A stretch of DNA of 62,351 nucleotides, taken from assembly GCA_050950785.1 (NCBI GenBank), contig JBMNIG010000014.1, forward strand, positions 1 through 62,351, read 5' to 3'. Positions 51,297 through 60,481 of the stretch are shown in pieces (the stretch's first letter is position 1; each line of letters begins with the position of its first letter). A model generated the notes under the pieces. That model saw nothing but the letters and a program-made list of their open reading frames with translations, ran no database searches and was not told where the DNA came from. Source of the DNA: JAAYOS01 sp050950785 (GTDB lineage: Bacteria; Bacillota; Clostridia; Oscillospirales; JAAYOS01). The translations under genes and the position numbers were made by a program.

Positions 51297-52979
51297 ATGA
51301 TTACACGCAAATTCTCAAAAAGAATTTTTATTTTCCTTCTTTTGTTGACCCTCATAGGGAATACTACTGTGCTCGCAGCTGAAACCAAAGATATTGCTGA
51401 TAAGATTCCGGAATACGATTATGTAGAATCCTTTAGCGAGGGTCTTGCTGCTGCAAGGAAAAACAATCGCTGGGGATTTATAAATGAGCTGGGTGAAGTA
51501 GTGATTCCATTTAGCTACAGCGAGGTATCAAGGTTCAGTGAAGGCCTTGCGGTCGTAAGGATTGATCGACGCTTTGGATACATCAATCAAAACGGTGATA
51601 TAGTAATTGAGGCCCAATTTGAGTCGGCTGAGCCATTCAGTGAAGGTCGTGCAATTGTCAAGGTTGATGGAAAGTTCGGTGCTATCGACAGGGAAGGGAA
51701 TACGGTTGTGGCTGCGGAATACGACGAGATGCAGCCATATACAGAAGGATTTGCGGTCGTTTCAAAGGGAGGATATTACAACTATGTAAATCGCAACGGA
51801 GTTCCACTGCTGAAATCTTCCCGACTTGTTGAAGCCTACCCATTCACTTCAGGTATAGCAAAAGTTTGTGAAAGATTGGGATATTGGTACTATATAAATA
51901 AAAGCGGTCATTTTGCTTTTAGAACTGACGCTGACTGGGTCGATTCATTTATTGACGGCTATGCAATTGCCATCAAGGACAACAGAAGTTTTTTGCTCAA
52001 CACTCAAGGAACTAGAGTCACTGGCACATACGAGATAATAGAAAATGCGGAAGCAGACGGATATTTTTTGATATACAGTAACGGCAGATACGGTTACTAT
52101 GACATTGACAAAAAACGCTCAGTTATAAGTTATTCTTTTCAAAGGATCTTGCCCCCTTCCGAGGGCTTGTCCGTAGCTGTCAAGGACGGACTCTACGGAT
52201 TTGTTGATTCTGATTTGAATACTAAAATTCCATTCAAATATTCTTATGCTGAGTCATTCAGTGAAGGACTGTCCATTGTTTCGAAAAACGGCAAATATGG
52301 ATTTATAAACAAAGAAGGTGTAGAGGTCATACCTTGTATTTATGAAGAAGCCGAGTCTTTTCACGAGGGACTTGCTGTTGTAAGGCGCAAAGGAAGCTTT
52401 GGCTGCATAGACAAGTCTGGGGAGTTTATATTTCTTGATGAATTCGGATATATCCAGGGGTTTGAAAACGGTGTTTCTATTGCAAAGAGGTCTGGCAGAT
52501 ATGTCGTATTGAGAAATCCACTTCTAAACAAAGGTATAGCCGAGGCTCTGCCGTCAACTGCATTTATAAAAATCGACGAGAAACCAATTGAGATTGAGGC
52601 ATATACGATTGCCGGTCATAACTATATTCGTATAAGTGACCTTGCGTATGTCCTTGAAGGGTCGGGCAAGAAGTTCGCGTCAACTTTTATGGCAGATGAA
52701 AATAGAGTAATACTACATAAAAACAAGGTGTATATGCATACAGGCAATGAATTGTCAATAAGTGGATATACAAAACCTCGTAGAGCTTTAGCTGAAAAGT
52801 GGGTCATTGAAATAGCCGGCAGAGAAACCCATGTTATTTCGTATAATGTTGCAAACAGTAGATTTTTTAAACTTCGTGATTTAGCCCAGTTGATTGATTT
52901 CTCTGTTGAATGGAATGCCGACAAAAGGGAAATCCTTATTGTGACAACAAAATCATATATTGAAGATCATGGTAGCTGA
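51297..52979 (+). CDS. Secreted WG-repeat protein with copper amine oxidase N-like domain
   Basis: 560 residues. Signal peptide MITRKFSKRIFIFLLLLTLI with a likely cut after VLAA. About eight WG-type repeats follow (residues 45-415), each with F-x-E-G-L/R-A-x-V and a GxINxxGxxVI-like end (RWGFINELGEVVIPFSY, KYGFINKEGVEVIPCIY). The C-terminal 140 residues form two stalk-type copper amine oxidase N-like units (NYIRISDLAYVL, FFKLRDLAQLIDFSVEWN), often found on clostridial surface proteins. RBS AAAGGGGG. It lies 82 bases after pilD; a link to pili is possible only from position. Confidence 0.82.
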   Translation: MITRKFSKRIFIFLLLLTLIGNTTVLAAETKDIADKIPEYDYVESFSEGLAAARKNNRWGFINELGEVVIPFSYSEVSRFSEGLAVVRIDRRFGYINQNGDIVIEAQFESAEPFSEGRAIVKVDGKFGAIDREGNTVVAAEYDEMQPYTEGFAVVSKGGYYNYVNRNGVPLLKSSRLVEAYPFTSGIAKVCERLGYWYYINKSGHFAFRTDADWVDSFIDGYAIAIKDNRSFLLNTQGTRVTGTYEIIENAEADGYFLIYSNGRYGYYDIDKKRSVISYSFQRILPPSEGLSVAVKDGLYGFVDSDLNTKIPFKYSYAESFSEGLSIVSKNGKYGFINKEGVEVIPCIYEEAESFHEGLAVVRRKGSFGCIDKSGEFIFLDEFGYIQGFENGVSIAKRSGRYVVLRNPLLNKGIAEALPSTAFIKIDEKPIEIEAYTIAGHNYIRISDLAYVLEGSGKKFASTFMADENRVILHKNKVYMHTGNELSISGYTKPRRALAEKWVIEIAGRETHVISYNVANSRFFKLRDLAQLIDFSVEWNADKREILIVTTKSYIEDHGS

Positions 52980-53375
52980 AAATTTAATGCTTTCTGGTCA
53001 TTAACAAAATCAGGCAACTTTTTTACTATTGGTAATTTTCACAAATTAGTGCAAAACCGTTAATATGTTATCTAGCAATAGCAATATCATGTCAAAAGTG
53101 ATGGAAGTGTAGAAAAAAATGCAGAATTTTATGATTCACAATTTGGAACAATATACAAAAGAAATAGTTGACAAAGGCAACCAATTATGCAAAATAGATA
53201 CCCCATAAAAAACAGCGTATCTGATTTGTTAAATTTAGCAGTTAAGTATTGCAATTTGCACAAAGATATAGTACACTAACTATGGAAGATGACAACGGTG
53301 ATGCGATCCCGTGAAGTTTTGTTGAGCAAACTGACGGAGCCGCTATCCCGTAGTTACACTACAAGGAGGCAAGTT
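52980..53375. other. Intergenic region before the permease genes
   Basis: About 395 AT-rich bases. A TTGACA at about 53168 with AAAATA 17 bases on, and a TATAGT near 53,271, are weak promoter candidates. No terminator for the WG-repeat gene and no ORF is supported. Confidence 0.4.
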
Positions 53376-54284
53376 ATGACCTGGAAAGCAGTTAAACGTG
53401 ACTTCCGAATGAACTGGCAAATTTATCTGATGGCGATACCAATGATTGTGTATTTCATAGTTTTCAGCTACATACCAATGGCTGGTATCGTAATGGCGTT
53501 TCAACGCTTTAGTCCGAGACTTGGTTATTTTAGAAGTCCCTGGATCGGGCTTCAGAACTTTTACGATTTCTTCGGAAGCTATTATTTCTGGCGTCTAATT
53601 AGAAACACATTCTTAATTAGCTTTTACACCCTACTTTTTGCCTTCCCGGCACCAATTATTTTTGCACTTCTGCTCAACGAAGTCAAAAACCGTTACTTCA
53701 AAAAGACTGTTCAAACAATAAGCTACATGCCCCACTTCATTTCAATGGTCGTTATTGCTGGTCTGATCCGTGACTTCACCGATACAGACGGCCTCATAAC
53801 AATGATCGTTGTCGCATTGGGTGGACAGCAGCGAAATCTATTGTCGGATCCGGAACTGTTCCGAACTATCTATGTCGGATCAGAAATATGGCAGGGAATC
53901 GGATTCAACAGTATCATCTACCTTGCCGCATTGTCCAGCGTAGACCAGGAACTCTACGAAGCAGCTATTATAGACGGAGCAGGCAGGTGGAAACAAACCT
54001 GGCATATTACACTTCCTGGCATTGCTCCAACCATTATAATCATGCTTATTCTCCGTATGGGAAGCCTGTTTAGTGTTGGATTTGAGAAAATCATTCTTCT
54101 CTATACACCAATGACTTATGAGACCGCAGACGTCATTTCGAGCTTTACCTACAGAAAAGGTCTCCTGGAGAACAACTACGGTTACAGTACAGCAGTTGGA
54201 CTTTTCAACTCTGTTATCAACTTCGCGATGTTACTGTTTGCTAACTTCTTAAGCCGCAAATACAGTGAAACCAGTCTATTCTAA
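53376..54284 (+). CDS. ABC sugar transporter permease (LplB-type)
   Basis: Membrane subunit of a carbohydrate-type ABC importer, 302 residues, six transmembrane segments (first: IYLMAIPMIVYFIVFSYIPM). The EAA loop that touches the ATPase is EAAIIDGAGRWKQTWHITLPG. Start ATG 53376 has AAGGAGG six bases upstream; the frame from 53289 has none. 17 bases from the second permease. The binding protein of the same subfamily is at 15.8 kb. The ATPase is not in the window; a shared MsmX-type ATPase is likely. Confidence 0.92.
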   Translation: MTWKAVKRDFRMNWQIYLMAIPMIVYFIVFSYIPMAGIVMAFQRFSPRLGYFRSPWIGLQNFYDFFGSYYFWRLIRNTFLISFYTLLFAFPAPIIFALLLNEVKNRYFKKTVQTISYMPHFISMVVIAGLIRDFTDTDGLITMIVVALGGQQRNLLSDPELFRTIYVGSEIWQGIGFNSIIYLAALSSVDQELYEAAIIDGAGRWKQTWHITLPGIAPTIIIMLILRMGSLFSVGFEKIILLYTPMTYETADVISSFTYRKGLLENNYGYSTAVGLFNSVINFAMLLFANFLSRKYSETSLF

Positions 54285-54301
54285 GGAGGAGGTGCTAAGA
54301 A

Positions 54302-55189
54302 ATGGTTCAAAGGAAAACTTTTGGTAAAATAGTTTTTGATATCATTAACGCTGTTGTTCTAATTGGTATTGCGCTAATGTGTGTTATGCCACTTCTACAC
54401 GTATTGTTCTCATCTCTATCAGATCCGAGATTTCTCGCACGTAACGAAGGCGTTGTTCTTTGGCCCCTCGGTGATGTTACTTTCAAGGGCTATCAACTAG
54501 TATTTAAGAACCCTAACATTGTACAGGGATATGGCAATACTATATTCTATGTTACTACCGCCACTCTGCTGGGAACATTTATGGCATCTCTCTCCGGATA
54601 CATCCTGTCCAGAAGCGGACTTATGTGGAAAGGCATTTTGATGTTCTTCGTCACATTTACGATGATGTTTAGCGGTGGTCTGATTCCTTTCTACATGGTC
54701 GTTAGGAACCTGGGTTGGATCGACAAACGTATTGCATTGATCGTGCCCGGTTGTATTTCGGTTTTCAACGTCATAATTATGCGGACGTCCTTTATGAGTA
54801 TTCCAGTAAGCCTAGAGGAATCTGCAAAACTTGACGGAGCCGGTCATTTTACCATTCTGTTCAATATTATTCTCCCGCTGTCTAAAGCGGTTGTTGCAGT
54901 TATAGTTCTCTTCATCGCAGTTGCACAGTGGAACTCCTGGTTCTTCGCGATGATATTCCTCCAGACCCGTTCGCTGTTCCCACTACAGCTGATCCTTCGC
55001 GAAATCTTGGTCCAGAACGATACATCCAAGATAATGGTCGGGTCTGACGCAGTCGCCCAGATGGACCTTTACAAGCCACTGGTCCAGTATTGTACAACAA
55101 TTGTTGCTACTGCACCGATACTCTGTATTTACCCATTTGTACAGAAGTACTTTGTAACCGGTGTTATGATAGGTTCCCTCAAGGGCTAA
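54302..55189 (+). CDS. ABC sugar transporter permease (LplC/YtcP-type)
   Basis: Second permease subunit, 295 residues, six transmembrane segments. EAA loop: EESAKLDGAGHFTILFNIILPLSK. RBS AAGGAGGAGG. Ends with VTGVMIGSLKG, a C-terminus typical of this family. Forms a heterodimer with the preceding gene's product. Confidence 0.93.
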   Translation: MVQRKTFGKIVFDIINAVVLIGIALMCVMPLLHVLFSSLSDPRFLARNEGVVLWPLGDVTFKGYQLVFKNPNIVQGYGNTIFYVTTATLLGTFMASLSGYILSRSGLMWKGILMFFVTFTMMFSGGLIPFYMVVRNLGWIDKRIALIVPGCISVFNVIIMRTSFMSIPVSLEESAKLDGAGHFTILFNIILPLSKAVVAVIVLFIAVAQWNSWFFAMIFLQTRSLFPLQLILREILVQNDTSKIMVGSDAVAQMDLYKPLVQYCTTIVATAPILCIYPFVQKYFVTGVMIGSLKG

Positions 55190-55205
55190 TAATTAAAGTC
55201 ACCAA

Positions 55206-55219
55206 TGCGCATATGCGCA
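55206..55219. repeat. 14-bp perfect palindrome
   Basis: TGCGCATATGCGCA lies 17 bases after the permease stop. It could be an operator or simply a short palindrome; role unknown. Confidence 0.4.
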
Positions 55220-55243
55220 ACAGAATGTTACATTAGTGAAATT

Positions 55244-55273
55244 TCAGCGCTGAGATTATAATCTCAGCGCTGA
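55244..55273. terminator. 30-bp perfect palindrome, hairpin
   Basis: Perfect palindrome with arms TCAGCGCTGAGAT and ATCTCAGCGCTGA around TATA. As RNA it makes a 13-bp stem with a 4-base loop. The T-run is poor on both strands (TCGTCTT on plus), so it may be a weak terminator, an mRNA stabiliser or a protein site. Confidence 0.5.
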
Positions 55274-55326
55274 TCGTCTTGATGGACATTTATATACACT
55301 TCTGCCTTTTCTTTTACAACCACTTG

Positions 55327-55335
55327 TGATATAAT
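55327..55335 (+). promoter_or_regulatory. Extended -10 promoter of ahcY
   Basis: TGATATAAT (55327-55335), with a consensus TATAAT at 55330-55335 and a weak -35 (TTTTCT, 55307-55312). Start near 55342. Confidence 0.5.
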
Positions 55336-55407
55336 CCACATTATTATAGGCAAAAAATATATATGGCGATTGATCGTCGAATATGCGTTGGAAAGGAATG
55401 CTTGAAA

Positions 55408-56676
55408 GTGACAGATAATATAACCAAATCAACGCTGGTATATGACATTCGGCAGATGGGCCAGAAAGATAGCGGTGAACGGAAAATAGAATGGGTGCGC
55501 TCATATATGCCTGTTCTTAATCATATTCGTAAAAGGTTTATTGAGGAAAAGCCTCTGAGTGGGCTCCGCATAACCATGTCCATCCATTTGGAAGCAAAGA
55601 CGGCGTATCTTGCAACAGTGCTTCGGGATGCAGGTGCAGACGTTGCTGTGACGGGCTGTAATCCGCTTTCTACGCAGGATGACGTGGCAGATTATCTTCG
55701 CTCTTTAGATTTTAATGTTTATGCAAAACATGGGGAGGATATGGATAGTTACAGGGAACACTTAGTAATGGCCCTATCACATCATCCTCACCTGATAATT
55801 GACGATGGAGGAGATCTGATTGAGCTTCTCCATGGAGAGCATCGAGACCTTGGCGACTCTTTGGTCGGCGGATGTGAAGAAACGACCACAGGCATTGCAA
55901 GACTTCGTTCGCGCCATACTGCTGGAAAGCTATTGTATCCGATGATATCGGTCAATGATGCTGAGTGCAAATATCTGTTTGACAATCGTTACGGAACCGG
56001 ACAATCGGTATTGGATTCTATTATGAATACAACAAATACGGTTATTGCTTCAAAGCAGGTAGTTGTTGCAGGATTTGGTTGGTGTGGTAGAGGGATTGCT
56101 CTTCGTGCAAAGGGTATGGGAGCTCGTGTTATAGTTACCGAAGTCAACCCAGTAAGGGCACTGGAAGCTGCAATGGAAGGCTATCATGTTATGACTATGG
56201 ATGATGCTGCTCCCATTGGCGATATTTTCATCTGTGCCACTGGATGTAATAAAGTCATAACTGCCCGTCATTTTGAGAAGATGAAGGACGGAGTTATTCT
56301 GTCAAATGCTGGCCACTTCGACGTGGAAGTAGACGTGGATGACCTAAATGGACTTGCCACAGAGACATATCCAAGGCGGCATAATGTCACCGCTTACCGT
56401 ATGAAAGACGGAAGAGTGCTCAATCTGTTGGGAGAGGGACGCCTTGTCAATCTTGCTGCCGGCAATGGTCATCCTGCGGAGATCATGGACATGAGTTTCT
56501 CAATTCAAGCTCTTTGCCTTGAGCATCTGGCAAAGTATGGCGACAGTCTTACTCCGGGATTGTATTCGGTTCCCGAGTCCATCGACATTCATGTTGCCAA
56601 TGTCAAGTTGAGTTCAATGGGACTCAAAATCGATAAACTTACTGCCGAACAGGAAGCTTATATAAACTCATTTTGA
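55408..56676 (+). CDS. ahcY: Adenosylhomocysteinase
   Basis: Splits S-adenosylhomocysteine into adenosine and homocysteine, with bound NAD. About 422 residues, the shorter form without the 40-residue insert of eukaryotic enzymes. MPVLNHIRKRFIEEKPLSGL, IHLEAKTAYLATVL and CNPLSTQDDVA are the substrate domain; VVAGFGWCGRGIALRAKGMG is the NAD fold; GNGHPAEIMDMSFSIQ is near the C-terminus. The start may be GTG 55408 (GAAAGGA ten bases upstream) or ATG 55363, whose ribosome site is weak. Next to metK, so the two run the methyl cycle together. Confidence 0.93.
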   Translation: MTDNITKSTLVYDIRQMGQKDSGERKIEWVRSYMPVLNHIRKRFIEEKPLSGLRITMSIHLEAKTAYLATVLRDAGADVAVTGCNPLSTQDDVADYLRSLDFNVYAKHGEDMDSYREHLVMALSHHPHLIIDDGGDLIELLHGEHRDLGDSLVGGCEETTTGIARLRSRHTAGKLLYPMISVNDAECKYLFDNRYGTGQSVLDSIMNTTNTVIASKQVVVAGFGWCGRGIALRAKGMGARVIVTEVNPVRALEAAMEGYHVMTMDDAAPIGDIFICATGCNKVITARHFEKMKDGVILSNAGHFDVEVDVDDLNGLATETYPRRHNVTAYRMKDGRVLNLLGEGRLVNLAAGNGHPAEIMDMSFSIQALCLEHLAKYGDSLTPGLYSVPESIDIHVANVKLSSMGLKIDKLTAEQEAYINSF

Positions 56677-56715
56677 TCAAGGATCTATTAAATATATTTA
56701 CAGGAAGTGGGTTCA

Positions 56716-57903
56716 TTGAAAAATAGAATTTTTACCTCAGAGTCGGTGACTGAAGGCCATCCCGATAAAGTTTGCGATCAGATTTCAGATGCAGTTTTAG
56801 ACGCTATTCTGGAAAAGGACAATAAAGCTCGAGTGGCGTGTGAGAGTATAGTCACAACCGGAATGGCACTTGTTATGGGTGAGATAACCGCAAAATGTTA
56901 TGTGGATATACCAACGATCGTGCGAAATACGATTGAAGAAATAGGCTATAACGACCCTGCACTTGGATTTGACTCAAGAACCTGTGCGGTGCTGACCACA
57001 ATAGATGAGCAAAGCGAAGATATTGCCTTAGGGGTCAATCGCTCGCTGGAATATCGCAGTGAAGAGGGTACCGATAATAGTAGCATTATTGGGGCCGGAG
57101 ATCAGGGTATGATGTTCGGCTACGCTTGTGATGAAACTCCTGAATTGATGCCTGCGCCAATCTCCCTTGCACATAAGCTGGCGCGGCAATTGAGTAATGT
57201 ACGCAAGTCAGGGGAGCTTGATTTTCTATGCCCTGATGGCAAAACGATGGTAACTGTAGAATACGGTGACAATTTCAATGTCCTGAGAGTTGCGTCAATA
57301 GTCGTATCATCCCAGCATAAACCCGATGTATCCTTGGATACTCTGAGAGAAGGAATTATAGATACGGTTATAAAACGGACTATCGATCCCACTCTAATAG
57401 ACGATAAAACAACTATATATATAAATCCAACAGGAAGATTTGTTGTTGGAGGACCCCGTGGCGATTCAGGCCTGACCGGCAGAAAAATTATTGTTGACAC
57501 CTATGGTGGTTATTCAAGGCATGGCGGAGGGGCTTTTTCAGGAAAGGATCCTACCAAGGTGGATAGGTCGGCCGCATATATGGCCAGATATGTTGCTAAG
57601 AACATTGTTTCCGCAGGCCTTGCACGGCGATGCGAAGTAGCAATAGCTTATGCAATAGGTGTTGCTAAACCTGTATCTGTAATGGTAGACACATTTGGTA
57701 CAGGGATCGTTGACGATGAGCGCTTAGCAAAGCTTGTCAACGAGAAGTTTGACCTGCGTCCTTATGAAATTATCCGTCATTTGGAATTAGGAAGACCAAT
57801 ATATCGTCAGACTGCTGCATACGGTCACTTTGGAAGAACCGATATCGATCTGCCCTGGGAGCATACCGACATGGCACAGGAATTGCGGGATGCAATTGTA
57901 TAA
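56716..57903 (+). CDS. metK: S-adenosylmethionine synthetase
   Basis: Makes SAM from methionine and ATP. TEGHPDKVCDQISDAVLD, GAGDQGMMFGYACDE and GGGAFSGKDPTKVDRSAAY are the three conserved signatures. 395 residues from TTG 56716, which has AGGAAG eight bases upstream; the GTG at 56707 lies on that site. About 40 bases after ahcY. No SAM riboswitch is seen. Confidence 0.97.
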   Translation: MKNRIFTSESVTEGHPDKVCDQISDAVLDAILEKDNKARVACESIVTTGMALVMGEITAKCYVDIPTIVRNTIEEIGYNDPALGFDSRTCAVLTTIDEQSEDIALGVNRSLEYRSEEGTDNSSIIGAGDQGMMFGYACDETPELMPAPISLAHKLARQLSNVRKSGELDFLCPDGKTMVTVEYGDNFNVLRVASIVVSSQHKPDVSLDTLREGIIDTVIKRTIDPTLIDDKTTIYINPTGRFVVGGPRGDSGLTGRKIIVDTYGGYSRHGGGAFSGKDPTKVDRSAAYMARYVAKNIVSAGLARRCEVAIAYAIGVAKPVSVMVDTFGTGIVDDERLAKLVNEKFDLRPYEIIRHLELGRPIYRQTAAYGHFGRTDIDLPWEHTDMAQELRDAIV

Positions 57904-57953
57904 CTTAGGTTCTTTCCCTGCGGATTTGCAGGTCAATGGAAGGATGAACCATA

Positions 57954-58835
57954 ATGAGTGTTAGTGATATAATTTTACAGGCTAAAGACCTGTCTTACAG
58001 ATATGAATCGGCACCGGAAGGGGACTTAGCGCTTGACGGATTAAACATTACTGTCCGCAAAGGCGAGTTTTTGGCAATACTGGGCCACAACGGTTCAGGG
58101 AAGTCAACACTTGCTAAACATTTTAATGCCATTTTGCTTCCTGCCGGAGGTACCATGTACGTTGCAGGTATGGACACAGCAGATGAGAGTCTGCTTTACT
58201 CTATACGTCAGACCGTGGGCATGGTTTTTCAGAATCCCGACAATCAGATAGTGGCAAATATTGTTGAAGAGGACATCGCGTTTGCACCTGAAAACCTCGG
58301 GGTTGAACCTGCGGAAATTAGAAAGCGGGTTGATTCTGCTCTTAAAGCTGTGGGCATGTATGAGTTTAGAGAGCATGCCCCGCATATGCTTTCGGGGGGA
58401 CAGAAACAGCGGATAGCAATAGCCGGTGTTATAGCAATGATGCCGCAATGTATTGTATTGGACGAGCCTACAGCAATGCTTGACCCGGCCGGACGAAGCG
58501 AAGTACTTAGGACTATACGGATGCTCAACCGAGAATACGGAATTACCATTGTACTTATAACGCACCACATGGAGGAGGCCGCGATTTGCGACAGGATCGT
58601 GGTAATGAAAAACGGACATATCGAAGCTGATGGGACGCCAAAACAGGTTTTTGCACAGGTAGAGCTGTTAAAAAGCATAGGTCTTGCGGTACCTCAGACT
58701 GTTGAGCTGATATACCTTCTTCGAAAGGAAGGTATGGACATCCCCTTGAACGCATTGAGCGTGGAGGAGTGCGCCGAAGCGATCCTTAACAGATTAAATA
58801 TAGTCGGGAGAGACCGCGATGTCAGCAATAATTAA
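57954..58835 (+). CDS. ecfA1: ECF transporter ATPase subunit A1
   Basis: ABC ATPase of the energy-coupling factor module that powers vitamin and metal uptake with various S-components. Walker A GHNGSGKST, the Q-loop in FQNPDNQIV, signature LSGGQKQR, Walker B CIVLDEPTAMLDP, switch His in LITHHMEEA. 293 residues. The C-terminal domain binds EcfT. Overlaps ecfA2 by 17 bases. In many Firmicutes this cluster follows rplQ; here it follows metK. Confidence 0.95.
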   Translation: MSVSDIILQAKDLSYRYESAPEGDLALDGLNITVRKGEFLAILGHNGSGKSTLAKHFNAILLPAGGTMYVAGMDTADESLLYSIRQTVGMVFQNPDNQIVANIVEEDIAFAPENLGVEPAEIRKRVDSALKAVGMYEFREHAPHMLSGGQKQRIAIAGVIAMMPQCIVLDEPTAMLDPAGRSEVLRTIRMLNREYGITIVLITHHMEEAAICDRIVVMKNGHIEADGTPKQVFAQVELLKSIGLAVPQTVELIYLLRKEGMDIPLNALSVEECAEAILNRLNIVGRDRDVSNN

Positions 58836-59682
58836 AACAGAAAACCTTGTACATGTATATAGTAAGGGAACACCTTTCGAGCGCACTGCCCTTAACGATA
58901 TAAATATTGAGATAGAGCGTGGAGAGTTTATTGGTCTGATAGGTCATACAGGCTCTGGAAAGTCCACTTTGATACAGCACCTGAATGGATTGTTGAAACC
59001 CACTGAGGGACGAGTATTGTTTGACGGAAAAGATATATGGGAGGACATCCGCAAGGTACGCAATATTCGGTTCAAAGTGGGGCTTGTATTCCAATACCCC
59101 GAGCACCAGCTTTTTGAGGAGACGGTATACAAAGATATCGCTTTCGGACCTACGAACATGGGTCTGGACAAATCAGAGATCGACGACAGGGTCTGCGAGG
59201 CTGCAGAATTTGTCGGGATAACAAAGGAACAGCTGGTCAAGTCCCCATTTGAGTTGTCGGGAGGTCAAAAGCGACGTGCGGCAATAGCAGGAGTTATTGC
59301 AATGCGACCGGATGTTCTCATACTTGATGAGCCGACTGCCGGGCTGGATCCTGCCGGAAGAGAAGAGATCCTGGCAAGGATCCGTGATTATCATGCCAAA
59401 AGAGGCACGACTGTTATTTTGGTTACACATAGTATGGAGGAGATCGCACGCAACGCCAGCAGGATCATAGTTATGGAAAATGCACAGGTACGTATGACAG
59501 GAACTGCTCCAGATGTGTTCTCACATGCTGCTGAGCTTCGCGATATGGGCCTGGCTGTTCCACAGATAACGCAGGTGTTTTTACGTCTTCGAGAAATGGG
59601 TCTGGATGTTGATCCCTCAATATATACTGTAGAACAAGCAAAAAGAAGGATATTACAGATGTGGAGGGATAGGAATGCTTAA
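58819..59682 (+). CDS. ecfA2: ECF transporter ATPase subunit A2
   Basis: Second ATPase of the module, 287 residues. Walker A GHTGSGKST, FQYPEHQLF at the Q-loop (the Y/P-EHQLF form is typical of EcfA2), signature LSGGQKRR, Walker B LILDEPTAGLDP, VTHSMEEI. Overlaps both neighbours, so the three subunits are coupled in translation. Confidence 0.96.
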   Translation: MSAIIKTENLVHVYSKGTPFERTALNDINIEIERGEFIGLIGHTGSGKSTLIQHLNGLLKPTEGRVLFDGKDIWEDIRKVRNIRFKVGLVFQYPEHQLFEETVYKDIAFGPTNMGLDKSEIDDRVCEAAEFVGITKEQLVKSPFELSGGQKRRAAIAGVIAMRPDVLILDEPTAGLDPAGREEILARIRDYHAKRGTTVILVTHSMEEIARNASRIIVMENAQVRMTGTAPDVFSHAAELRDMGLAVPQITQVFLRLREMGLDVDPSIYTVEQAKRRILQMWRDRNA

Positions 59683-60481
59683 GGATATCACACTAGGGCA
59701 ATACTTCCCGGGAAACACACCTATACACCGCATGGATCCAAGAATGAAAATTTTGCTGACAATGGGCTATATAGTAATGCTTTTTGCTGCAAAGGGTATT
59801 CTGTCCTACCTGCCCATCCTAGTTTGGCTGATTACAGCTGTTGCGGTATCACGTATCAAGCCATCTGTAATTTTACGTGGTGTAAAGCCCTTGATATTTG
59901 TCATCTTGCTTACCGCGGTGCTTAATATGTTTTATACACCGGGCAGGGAACTGCTAAAAATTTGGAAGATAACGATTACCTACGAGGGTGTTTATACAGC
60001 ATTTCTAATGGTTTTGCGTATTATTATGCTGATCACCGGAACCTTTTTGCTTACCTATACAACATCACCCATTGTTCTTACAGACGGGATCGAGCGCCTT
60101 TTGAACCCCCTTAAGAGGCTAAGGGTTCCTGTGCATGAGCTGGCAATGATGATGACAATTGCACTTCGCTTTATACCTACACTCATTGAAGAAGCGGACA
60201 AGATCATGAATGCCCAAAAGGCCAGGGGAGCTGATTTTGAAACAGGCAGCATCTTTCGGCGTGCAAAAGCGCTTATACCTTTGCTCGTTCCTCTGTTTAT
60301 CAGTGCGTTTCGTCGGGCAGATGAGCTAGCGATCGCCATGGAATGCCGCTGTTATCGAGGAGGAGAGGGGCGCACAAAGTTGCGTCAATTGAATTACGAA
60401 GCAGTCGATTTCTACGCATTGGTGTTTTCAATAGTACTTTGGGGATCGGCTATCGTTTGTAGGGCGATTATTATATGGTAG
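59675..60481 (+). CDS. ecfT: ECF transporter transmembrane subunit T
   Basis: Membrane coupling subunit, 268 residues, five to six transmembrane segments. The two Ala-Arg-Gly-type coupling motifs lie in NAQKARGADFE and AMECRCYRGGEGR. N-terminus GQYFPGNTPIHRMDPRMKIL is typical. No S-component gene is nearby, as expected for a shared (group II) module. Its stop overlaps the truA start (ATGGTAG). Confidence 0.95.
   Translation: MLKDITLGQYFPGNTPIHRMDPRMKILLTMGYIVMLFAAKGILSYLPILVWLITAVAVSRIKPSVILRGVKPLIFVILLTAVLNMFYTPGRELLKIWKITITYEGVYTAFLMVLRIIMLITGTFLLTYTTSPIVLTDGIERLLNPLKRLRVPVHELAMMMTIALRFIPTLIEEADKIMNAQKARGADFETGSIFRRAKALIPLLVPLFISAFRRADELAIAMECRCYRGGEGRTKLRQLNYEAVDFYALVFSIVLWGSAIVCRAIIIW

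Noticed and set aside
56677..56715. SAM riboswitch before metK, ahcY or metA
   Set aside because: The leaders are too short or lack the conserved SAM-riboswitch helices; no terminator follows the expected place.
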